This document shows positions 1-5,040 of a stretch of 5,808 nucleotides of DNA, in pieces. Both the position numbers and the translations under genes were made by a program. Numbering within the stretch: the first letter of the stretch is position 1; each line of letters opens with the position of its first letter. Where the stretch lies: assembly GCA_019247255.1 (NCBI GenBank), contig JAFAPJ010000155.1, positions 1-5,808 of the forward strand. Direction: 5' to 3'. Below the pieces are notes generated by a model. The model was not told the origin of the DNA. It did no database searches and worked only from the letters and a program-made list of their open reading frames with translations. Source of the stretch: Methylobacteriaceae bacterium. Lineage in GTDB: Bacteria > Pseudomonadota > Alphaproteobacteria > Rhizobiales > Beijerinckiaceae.

Positions 1-931
1 GTGCGCCCTGGCGCTCCTCGGCCACGCGGGCGCCGAGCTCGGCCCCCGCGACCCGGCCAAGGCGAAGCGCCCCCGCCTCGCCGGCGCTGAGCGTCACGCC
101 CGGCCGCACCAGGACGTCCGTGAAGGCGAAGGCCGCGAAGCCGCGACCGAACTTCTCGGCGAGGTCGGAGCGCGGGCCGGTGCGGACGAGGCCGATCCGG
201 CGCTCGCCGTCCCGAAGCTCGAGGGTCAGCGGGCGATCGAGCGCCTCGGGATCGAAGATCCAGCCGGTCAGGCGCTCGGCCGAGACCTCGTCCACGTTGA
301 GCTTCGGCCGCGCCGTCCAGGCGCCAAGGTCGAAGACGCTGTCGCCGGCGAGAACCGCGATCCGGTGCGGCGTCCCGTCCAGCGCCGCGGGCGGCAGGGG
401 CAGGCGGAACCCGTTCCAGCCGCCGTGCCGGCTGACCGCCATCAGGTCCCGCCGCAGCACGTTCGGCCGGTTCTCGGGCCCAGGAACGCCGTCGATCGAG
501 AGCCGCACCGAGAAGGACTCGGCCGGGAAGAGGGGCGAGGCCCAGCCCACGACGCAGTAATCCTCGATCCCTTCGACCGCGCCGGCAAAATGCCCGATGC
601 CGACGGTCAGCGTGCGCTTGAAGCTGCCGCGCGGGGTCCGGATCGCGAGGCGCAGCGTCTTCTCGAGCTCGAACAGCGAGGGATCGAGCGGGTAGGAGAG
701 GAGAGCCGTCCCGTCGGCGTCCAACCGCACGGGCTCGCGCCCGGACCCGAGCCGGTCCCGGCCCGCCCCGTCGAGGAGCGTGACGGCGATCTCGCCGGGG
801 CTCGCCCCGTCCGGCGCGGCGATCACGATCCCGCTGTTCAGGACGGCCGGATAGACCGGTCCGGACGGGCGCTTGCGGCCGAGCAGCGCGCCGATGAGCG
901 GCACGCGGCGAAGAGCGGTGGAGAGGGGCAA
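1..931 (-). CDS. N-terminal part of an unidentified protein with two beta-sandwich-like GWxxDP modules (3' end beyond the window)
   Basis: Reading the minus strand leftward, an uninterrupted frame runs from a TAG near position 993 to the left edge, so the C-terminus is missing. With the TTG at 931-929 as start, 310 residues are visible; a GTG at 904-902 is an alternative, and neither has a convincing Shine-Dalgarno. After a basic stretch (LLGRKRPSGP) come repeated beta-strand-rich segments. One has a GWAS motif near residues 129-132 followed by WNGFRLPLPPAALDG. A second has GWIFDPE near 223-229 followed by 'RPLTLELRDGERRIG' and a conserved-looking RSDL. Modules of this 'GW-x-x-DP...V-x-x' style often occur as non-catalytic domains in alphaproteobacterial glycosyltransferases and surface-polysaccharide proteins. 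That link is inference, because no catalytic domain lies in the window. The gene is divergent from crtY. I am confident it is coding, but unsure of function and exact start. Confidence 0.72.
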   Translation of the reverse strand, partial: MPLSTALRRVPLIGALLGRKRPSGPVYPAVLNSGIVIAAPDGASPGEIAVTLLDGAGRDRLGSGREPVRLDADGTALLSYPLDPSLFELEKTLRLAIRTPRGSFKRTLTVGIGHFAGAVEGIEDYCVVGWASPLFPAESFSVRLSIDGVPGPENRPNVLRRDLMAVSRHGGWNGFRLPLPPAALDGTPHRIAVLAGDSVFDLGAWTARPKLNVDEVSAERLTGWIFDPEALDRPLTLELRDGERRIGLVRTGPRSDLAEKFGRGFAAFAFTDVLVRPGVTLSAGEAGALRLGRVAGAELGARVAEERQGA

Positions 932-1057
932 ACCGGATCCGGAGGGGCTGGCGCGCTGGCCGGCGTATTTAGGCGTTTTCCGCCCGCGAGCCTATCGGGT
1001 TGACCCGGGCGGCCAAGGGGCGGCTCTTTCGGCGGCTCTTGGACCGCGGAGCATCGC
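932..1057. promoter_or_regulatory. Divergent intergenic region with a possible -35 element and small inverted repeat
   Basis: This 126-base gap separates the 5' ends of two divergent genes and should hold both promoters. It contains the most AT-rich stretch nearby (GTATTTAGGCGTTTT, 965-979). TTGACC at 1000-1005 resembles a -35 element facing crtY, but no good -10 follows at 16-18 bases. The TTGACC sits in a short inverted repeat, CGGGT-TG-ACCCG (996-1007). CGGCTCTT occurs twice, at 1021-1028 and 1033-1040. These are visible patterns; their use as promoter or operator is a guess. Confidence 0.25.
1048..1051 (+). promoter_or_regulatory. Ribosome binding site of crtY (supports the GTG start)
   Basis: GGAG lies six bases before the GTG at 1058. 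The first residues after that GTG immediately form the beta-strand of the dinucleotide-binding fold, so the site and the protein family agree on this start. Confidence 0.6.
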
Positions 1058-2233
1058 GTGAACGCCAGATTCGACATCGCGATCATCGGCGGCGGCTTGA
1101 GCGGGCTGAGCCTCGCGGTGCGGCTCGCGGACCTGCCGCCCCGGCGGGTCCTCGTGATCGAGCCGCGGGACGCGTATCGGCGCGACCGCACCTGGTGCTC
1201 GTGGCGGCTCGCCGACCATCCGTTCGGCGAGGCCGTCGCGGCGCGCTGGCCGTCCTGGGACGTGATCCGGAGCGCGGGCGACGGCGAGCGGCTCGTCGCC
1301 CGCCAGACCGCGCCGGAGATCCCTTACGAGATGATCCCGGCCGACCGTCTCTACCGGCTCGCCGAGGCGCGGCTCGCCGCCGCCGGCACCGAGCTGCGCC
1401 GCGGAACGCGGGTCGACGAGGTCGAGGAGCGCGAGGATTGCGTGCTGCTCCGGGCGGGCGGGGAGACGGTCGCGGCCGACCTCGTCTTCGACAGCCGGCC
1501 GCCGCCCGCCGAGCCCGGCGACCTCCTCCAGCGCTTCCTCGGTCAGGAGGTCGAGACGGACCGGGACGTCTTCGAGCCCGGCCGGGCGACGCTCATGGAT
1601 TTCGCCGTGCCCCAGCAGCCCGGCGTCGTCCATTTCCTCTACGTCCTGCCGAGCTCGGCCCGGGCGGCGCTCGTCGAGGACACGTGGTTCGCGCGCGGCG
1701 ACGTCGAGCTTCCGGATTACCGCGAGGCGATCCGGCGCTACCTCGCCGAGCGCTTCGGCGTCGAACGCTTCGCGGTCGGCTTCGAGGAGGAGGGCGCGAT
1801 CCCGATGACGCCGCGGCTGAAGCCCGGCGCGCCCGGCCGTCGCGTCATCCCGATCGGCACGGCCGGCGGGGCCGTCAAGCCGTCGTCCGGCTACGCCTTC
1901 TTCGCAATCCAGCGGATGGCGGACGCGCTCGCCGAGGCGGTCGCGGCCGGGCGCCGGCCGGAGCCCTTCGAGCCGCGGGGCGCCCGGGCGCGCTGGATGG
2001 ACGAGGTGTTCCTCACCGCGATCGAGGCTGCGCCGGAGGAGGCCGGCACCATCTTCCACTCGCTCTTCGAGCGCTGTCCGCCCGCGCCCCTCATCCGCTT
2101 CCTCAACGACGTCGGGAGCCTCGCCGACGCCGCGCTCGTCGTCGCCGCCACCCCGAAACTGCCCCTGATCGCCGCCGCCCTGTCGCGGGTCAGGCCGCCT
2201 CCGCCCGAGCCGCTGTCGCGAAGACCGCGCTGA
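1058..2233 (+). CDS. crtY: Lycopene cyclase (CrtY/CrtL-type flavoprotein)
   Basis: Cyclises the ends of lycopene to beta-ionone rings, giving beta-carotene, as a membrane-associated FAD enzyme. The 391 residues match the usual length of about 380-400. Residues 6-23 (DIAIIGGGLSGLSLAVRL) form the dinucleotide-binding Rossmann motif, with E35 at the end of the second strand. Next come the family segment RTWCSW (44-49) and the strongly typical GTAGGAVKPSSGYAFF (267-282). The latter resembles the 'GTAGG-x-x-KPS(T/S)GY-x-F' version of the cyclase rather than the 'HPTTGYSLP' version of classic proteobacterial CrtY. The C-terminal part (MDEVFL, F-LFERCP, RFLND, PKLPLI) also fits. The start is GTG with GGAG six bases upstream. 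The last 14 codons or so read antisense into the end of an ALA-synthase relic, so the PPPPEPLSRRPR tail is probably not family-conserved. No other crt gene is in the window. Cyclase identity is firm; whether one or both ends are cyclised cannot be read from sequence. Confidence 0.92.
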   Translation: MNARFDIAIIGGGLSGLSLAVRLADLPPRRVLVIEPRDAYRRDRTWCSWRLADHPFGEAVAARWPSWDVIRSAGDGERLVARQTAPEIPYEMIPADRLYRLAEARLAAAGTELRRGTRVDEVEEREDCVLLRAGGETVAADLVFDSRPPPAEPGDLLQRFLGQEVETDRDVFEPGRATLMDFAVPQQPGVVHFLYVLPSSARAALVEDTWFARGDVELPDYREAIRRYLAERFGVERFAVGFEEEGAIPMTPRLKPGAPGRRVIPIGTAGGAVKPSSGYAFFAIQRMADALAEAVAAGRRPEPFEPRGARARWMDEVFLTAIEAAPEEAGTIFHSLFERCPPAPLIRFLNDVGSLADAALVVAATPKLPLIAAALSRVRPPPPEPLSRRPR

Positions 2234-2417
2234 GCGCATCGACGAGGTGGTCGATGTCGTGGTCGGTGCGGAGGGGGAGGGCGTCATGCGCAGGCGTCCG
2301 GTTCCGCGCGGGGACGGTGGGGTCGTTGCGGGGCGAGAAATCGATGCCGAAGCGGTTCTTGAAAGCGTCGGAGATGTCCTCGCGAAGCGCGGGGTCGCCG
2401 ACCATCCCGACTATTTG
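2190..2417 (-). pseudogene. hemA: C-terminal remnant of 5-aminolevulinate synthase with two offsetting frameshifts
   Basis: The minus-strand frame ending at the TGA at 2192-2190 encodes about 75 residues resembling the end of ALA synthase: a MVGDP motif, ISDAFKNRFGI, then PTVP, and TDHDIDHLVDALSAVF. ALA synthases characteristically have 'VMVGDP...ISD...GI..[29 protein letters not shown].AL'. The main frame reads nonsense (ARNRTPAHDA) between PTVP and LRTD. The shifted frame between about 2310 and 2278 restores RGTGRLRMTPSP, a clear match. One extra C (minus strand) at the GGGG run 2310-2313 and one missing C at the G5 run 2273-2277 account for both junctions. The preceding frame up to 2540 (rich in Arg, Ser, Pro) does not resemble the enzyme. 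The pyridoxal-phosphate lysine and the rest of the usual roughly 400 residues are absent. A non-functional relic is therefore the best reading; homopolymer sequencing error could explain the shifts but not the missing bulk. Confidence 0.78.
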
Positions 2418-2488
2418 CCGTGAACCCTTCCGGATCCCGGGCTCGTCCGGACGGGATGCGACTGAGATGCGTGCGCCGGAACGGGGCA

Positions 2489-2506
2489 GGCGACGGCTCC
2501 GTTGCC
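2489..2506 (+). other. Possible hairpin in the leader of the 70-residue ORF
   Basis: GGCGACG (2489-2495) can pair with CGTTGCC (2500-2506, six Watson-Crick pairs plus one G-T wobble), leaving a four-base loop. It sits about 20 bases before the ribosome binding site at 2528. No T-run follows on either strand, so a simple intrinsic terminator is unlikely. In DNA this GC-rich, a chance hairpin is plausible. The remainder of 2418-2538 shows nothing else I can interpret. Confidence 0.25.
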
Positions 2507-2527
2507 GCCTCAAGAACGGGGCGACCC

Positions 2528-2533
2528 GGGAGG
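2528..2533 (+). promoter_or_regulatory. Strong ribosome binding site for the small ORF at 2539
   Basis: GGGAGG is placed five bases before ATG 2539-2541 and eight before the adjacent ATG 2542-2544. Either could be used. The site argues that the short ORF is truly translated. Confidence 0.65.
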
Positions 2534-2538
2534 CCAGC

Positions 2539-2751
2539 ATGATGAGCGAGAAACGGGGCGGCGCGGCGGGCGCCTCTCGCCCGGAGGACCGGCCGGCGCG
2601 CGATTTCGGCGATTCGGCCGGCTACGGCACCGGCGGGTCAGCGCTCGACCGTCACGAGGTCGAGGGCGAGACGCCGCCGCAAGGGGAGGGCGAGGCGCTG
2701 GCCCGCCGCGTCTTCCCGGATGGGCCGAAGCCGCCGGCGGAGCGCGGCTGA
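2539..2751 (+). CDS. Small hypothetical protein, 70 residues, charged and probably disordered
   Basis: The ORF begins with tandem ATG codons behind GGGAGG and ends in a TGA four bases from the convergent stop of the GH13 gene. The product is rich in Gly, Pro, Glu, Asp and Arg, has no Cys or Trp, and shows no signal peptide or membrane segment. Its middle contains DFGDSAGYGTGGSALDRHEV, and its end has ARRVFPDGPKPPAERG. I do not recognise a family. The same frame stays open far upstream through antisense and non-coding DNA, so openness alone is not evidence here. The call rests on the ribosome binding site, the gene-sized gap it fills and the exact fit against the neighbouring stop. No function is proposed. 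Confidence 0.6.
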   Translation: MMSEKRGGAAGASRPEDRPARDFGDSAGYGTGGSALDRHEVEGETPPQGEGEALARRVFPDGPKPPAERG

Positions 2752-2755
2752 GCGC

Positions 2756-4423
2756 TCAGATCTCGCTGCGGCGAAGCAGGTAATCGAGCCCGCCGATCCG
2801 GTACCAGCGATAGCCGTAGGCTTCGAGGAGAAGGGTGTGCCGCCCGCGCTCGTCCGCGCGGCTATGCTCGTCGCCGAGAAGGTTCACGAGCAATCGGCCG
2901 TCCTCGTCCCCGAGGCCGACGTCGATCGAGACCTCGCGCGGCGCATGCGAGAGGTTGTGAACGCACAGGACGTGGTTGCGCCGCCACGCGTAGCGAACCG
3001 CCAGAACCGCGGGGTCGCGCAGGCGCAGCACCTCGAAGGTGCCCCAGCCGATCTCCGGGACCTCCTTGCGCATGCGGATGATCCGCTCGGTCCAGTTGAG
3101 GAGCGAGCCCGGCTGGCGCCGCTGCTCGGCTGCGTTCACGTGGCCGAAGCCGTAGGGACCGTCGGCGATGACGGGCAGAACGGGCTTGTCGCTCTTCGTG
3201 AAGCCGCCCTGCGGCTCGCCCGACCATTGCATGGGCGTGCGGGCGCAATTGCGTTCCGGGAGGCTGAGGTCGTCTCCCATCCCGATCTCGTCGCCGTAGC
3301 GGATGACGGGCGTGCCCGGCATCGTGAAGAGAAGCGAATAGGCGAGCTCGAGCCGCCGCTGGCCGCCCTCGAGCATGGGGGCGAGCCGGCGACGGATGCC
3401 GCGATCGTAGAGCTGCATCCCTGGATCCGGCCCGAAGGCCTGGAAGACCGTCTGCCGCTGGTCGTCGGCGAGCCGGCCGAGGTCGAGCTCGTCATGGTTG
3501 CGCAGGAACATGCCCCATTGGCCGGTCGAGGACTTCTTGGCGGTGGCCTTCAGGGCCTTGGCGAGCGGGCGGGTGTCGGCGGAGGCGAGCGCGTAGAAGA
3601 GGTTCTGGTTCACCTGGAAGTTGAACATCATCTGCATGCGTTCGCCGTCGTCCCCGAAGTAATCCATGTCGGTGTCGGGCAGGACGTTGGCCTCGCAGAG
3701 CACGATCGCATCGCCCTGCCGCCATTGGAGGAACTCGCGGAAGGTCCGCAGCATGTCGTAATCGAGCGCCGGCTCGTCGCCGACATCCGGCCCCTTGGCG
3801 GAGATCACGAAAGGCGCGGCGTCCATGCGGAAGCCGGAAACGCCGAGCTGGATCCAGAAGCCCATGATCTTCAGGATCTCGGCCTGGACAAGCGGGTTGG
3901 CCGTGTTGAGATCGGGCTGGAAGTCGTAGAAGCGGTGGAAGTAGAAGGCGCCCGCCTTGTCGTCCCAGGTCCAGGTCGTCTCCTGCACGCCCGGAAAGAC
4001 CATGCCCTTGTCGGCGTTCTTCGGCTTCTTGTCCGACCAGACGTACCAGTCGCGATACGGCGAGGCCGGGTCCTGGCGGGCGGACTGGAACCAGGGGTGC
4101 TGGTCCGAGGTGTGATTCACCACGAGGTCGATGAGCACCCGGAGCCCGCGCTGCTTCGCGGCGTGGGTGAACTCGACGAAATCGCCGAGCGTGCCGTAGC
4201 GCGGGTCGACCGCGTAGTAATCGGAGACGTCGTAGCCGTCGTCGCGCCCGGGCGAACGCTGGAACGGCATGAGCCAGAGCGCGGTCACGCCGAGGCCCGC
4301 CAGGTAGTCGAGCCGGCGCATCAGGCCCTGGAAGTCGCCGACCCCGTCCCCGTTCGCGTCCATGAAGGTCTCGACGGAGAGGCAGTAGATGACGGCGTTC
4401 TTGTACCAGAGGTCGTTGATCAA
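2756..4423 (-). CDS. GH13 alpha-amylase-family enzyme, trehalose synthase (TreS)-like
   Basis: Probably a cytosolic alpha-glucan-active enzyme; TreS interconverts maltose and trehalose by intramolecular transglucosylation. The 555 residues are near the roughly 570-600 of stand-alone TreS. The (beta/alpha)8 barrel shows all four GH13 regions: DLVVNH (99-104), GFRMDAAPF (197-205) with nucleophile D201, acid/base E244 in LCEAN, and FLRNHDELDL (306-315) with transition-state stabiliser D311. Stretches GIRRRLAPML, PGTPVIRYGDEIGMGDDL and RTPMQWS are strongly TreS-like, and a C-terminal beta domain follows from about 465. There is no signal peptide and no fused maltokinase. The TTG start at 4423-4421 is backed by GGAGGT five bases upstream. 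No treY, treZ, otsA, glgE or maltokinase gene is nearby to settle the substrate. Alternatives are an alpha-glucosidase or sucrose-active GH13 enzyme. Family is near certain, exact reaction moderately so. Confidence 0.9.
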   Translation of the reverse strand: MINDLWYKNAVIYCLSVETFMDANGDGVGDFQGLMRRLDYLAGLGVTALWLMPFQRSPGRDDGYDVSDYYAVDPRYGTLGDFVEFTHAAKQRGLRVLIDLVVNHTSDQHPWFQSARQDPASPYRDWYVWSDKKPKNADKGMVFPGVQETTWTWDDKAGAFYFHRFYDFQPDLNTANPLVQAEILKIMGFWIQLGVSGFRMDAAPFVISAKGPDVGDEPALDYDMLRTFREFLQWRQGDAIVLCEANVLPDTDMDYFGDDGERMQMMFNFQVNQNLFYALASADTRPLAKALKATAKKSSTGQWGMFLRNHDELDLGRLADDQRQTVFQAFGPDPGMQLYDRGIRRRLAPMLEGGQRRLELAYSLLFTMPGTPVIRYGDEIGMGDDLSLPERNCARTPMQWSGEPQGGFTKSDKPVLPVIADGPYGFGHVNAAEQRRQPGSLLNWTERIIRMRKEVPEIGWGTFEVLRLRDPAVLAVRYAWRRNHVLCVHNLSHAPREVSIDVGLGDEDGRLLVNLLGDEHSRADERGRHTLLLEAYGYRWYRIGGLDYLLRRSEI

Positions 4424-4428
4424 GGCCG

Positions 4429-4434
4429 ACCTCC
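4429..4434 (-). promoter_or_regulatory. Ribosome binding site fixing the TTG start of the GH13 gene
   Basis: ACCTCC on the plus strand reads GGAGGT on the minus strand, five bases before the TTG at 4423-4421. The next in-frame Met is residue 35, inside the first barrel segment, so the TTG is needed for a complete domain. Confidence 0.75.
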
Positions 4435-4451
4435 GGTCAGGCTGCGCATGT

Positions 4452-4467
4452 CTCGCCTGAAGGCGAG
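4452..4467 (-). other. Intergenic hairpin between the cupin gene and the GH13 gene
   Basis: CTCGCC (4452-4457) and GGCGAG (4462-4467) form a perfect six-pair stem. The loop is TGAA on the plus strand and TTCA on the minus strand. It lies 18 bases upstream of the GH13 ribosome binding site. There is no T-run, so it could be a weak terminator, an mRNA-stabilising processing hairpin, or chance. Confidence 0.35.
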
Positions 4468-4484
4468 CGGTCGGCGTGAGCGGT

Positions 4485-4529
4485 TCAGGCCGCCGCGGTC
4501 GTCAGGCCGCCGCGGTCGTCAGGCCGCCG
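4485..4529. repeat. 17-bp tandem repeat (2.6 copies) overlapping the end of the cupin gene
   Basis: The unit TCAGGCCGCCGCGGTCG occurs at 4485-4501 and 4502-4518, exact both times. A third copy matching its first 11 bases starts at 4519. That third copy is the cupin gene's own last codons and stop (minus-strand GCGGCCTGA). The other two copies therefore look like slipped duplications of the gene end into the intergenic gap. Confidence 0.85.
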
Positions 4530-4938
4530 GGGAAGCGAGGGGCTTGCCCTTCTCGACCGTATAGGTGATCGCGAGCCGCATCGGCTTGTCGCCGTTCTTC
4601 AGGCTGTGCGGCGTCTCGGCCGGGACCTGGAAGTGGCCTGCCGGTCCGAGCGCCGCGTTCGGCCGCCCGTCGACGATCAGCTCGCCGCTGCCCTCGAGCA
4701 CGAAGGCGGACTCGATGCCGGGATGCGTGTGCCGGGCGACGGTGGCGCCCGCGCCGATCTCGGCCTCGACCTGCACGGCGACGTACTTGCCGTCCGGCAG
4801 CTCGGTCGTCGAGAGGATCTTGCGGGTCACGCCCGCGGTCTGGGCCGGCGCGTTCTGCGCGGCGGCTCCCCCGATCCCCGCGACCCCGAACCCGATCCCG
4901 CAGATCGCGCAACCCGCGAAGGCTCGTCTCGACAGCAT
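4519..4938 (-). CDS. Small cupin-domain protein with a probable Tat signal peptide
   Basis: The 139 residues start at an ATG preceded by GGAGG with five bases between. The N-terminus has SRRAF (3-7), a short hydrophobic stretch, and a likely cleavage after AAA at 25-27, which suggests Tat export to the periplasm. A single cupin domain follows at about 45-130. Motif 1 is an exact fit to G(X)5HXH(X)3E(X)6G, supplying metal ligands H70, H72 and E76. Motif 2 (VPAETPHSLKN, 105-115) supplies H111 and N115, but has Glu where the consensus has Gly. A metal-binding beta-barrel is therefore likely. Substrate and reaction are unknown: cupins include dioxygenases, isomerases and non-enzymatic binders. 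Two cysteines (10 and 13) lie in the signal region. The stop codon lies in the 17-bp tandem repeat. The gene sits on the same strand as its neighbours, about 95-100 bases from each. Confidence 0.85.
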   Translation of the reverse strand: MLSRRAFAGCAICGIGFGVAGIGGAAAQNAPAQTAGVTRKILSTTELPDGKYVAVQVEAEIGAGATVARHTHPGIESAFVLEGSGELIVDGRPNAALGPAGHFQVPAETPHSLKNGDKPMRLAITYTVEKGKPLASPAA

Positions 4939-4943
4939 GTGAC

Positions 4944-4948
4944 CCTCC
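4944..4948 (-). promoter_or_regulatory. Ribosome binding site of the cupin gene
   Basis: Minus-strand GGAGG (within GGGAGGGT) stands five bases before the ATG at 4938-4936. This confirms a start that includes the whole signal peptide. The 102-base gap upstream (4939-5040) also contains the 12-base palindrome CTTCGGCCGAAG (4983-4994). No clear promoter hexamers are visible there. Confidence 0.6.
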
Positions 4949-5040
4949 CGTTCGGCGGCTCTCGCGGCCGCTCGGGACGGAGCTTCGGCCGAAGGCGCCC
5001 GGGGAGCAAGCCCGTTCGCAAAAGCTTCGATGCCGGGTCG

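Noticed and set aside
120..1003. Plus-strand open frames at 120-560 and 365-1003
   Set aside because: Both are antisense to the minus-strand beta-sandwich protein, which has the coherent protein-like composition. Neither has family features.
992..2287. 431-residue open frame on the minus strand
   Set aside because: It lies antisense to crtY, has Arg/Gly/Asp-rich low-complexity content and no recognisable motif. It is a GC-rich shadow. Its first residues (MTPSP) are the shifted-frame block of the ALA-synthase relic.
2434..2457. ATCCCG...CGGGAT inverted repeat as an insertion-element end or operator
   Set aside because: It has only six-base arms, no target duplication and no transposase nearby, so I treat it as chance.
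1000..2538. Long plus-strand frame leading into the 70-residue ORF
   Set aside because: Over crtY it reads as Arg/Ala-rich shadow in another frame. Only the part after 2539 has a start with a ribosome binding site.
2720..4564. 614-residue open frame on the plus strand
   Set aside because: It is antisense to the GH13 gene and lacks motifs or a ribosome binding site. The minus-strand reading has all catalytic residues.
4909..4920. FAGC of the cupin signal peptide as a lipobox
   Set aside because: The Cys would be residue 10, with almost no hydrophobic stretch before it. The hydrophobic region continues after it to an AAA cleavage site.
4983..4994. CTTCGGCCGAAG palindrome as a terminator
   Set aside because: It has no loop spacing and no T-run in either direction. 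Short palindromes of this kind are expected in GC-rich DNA.
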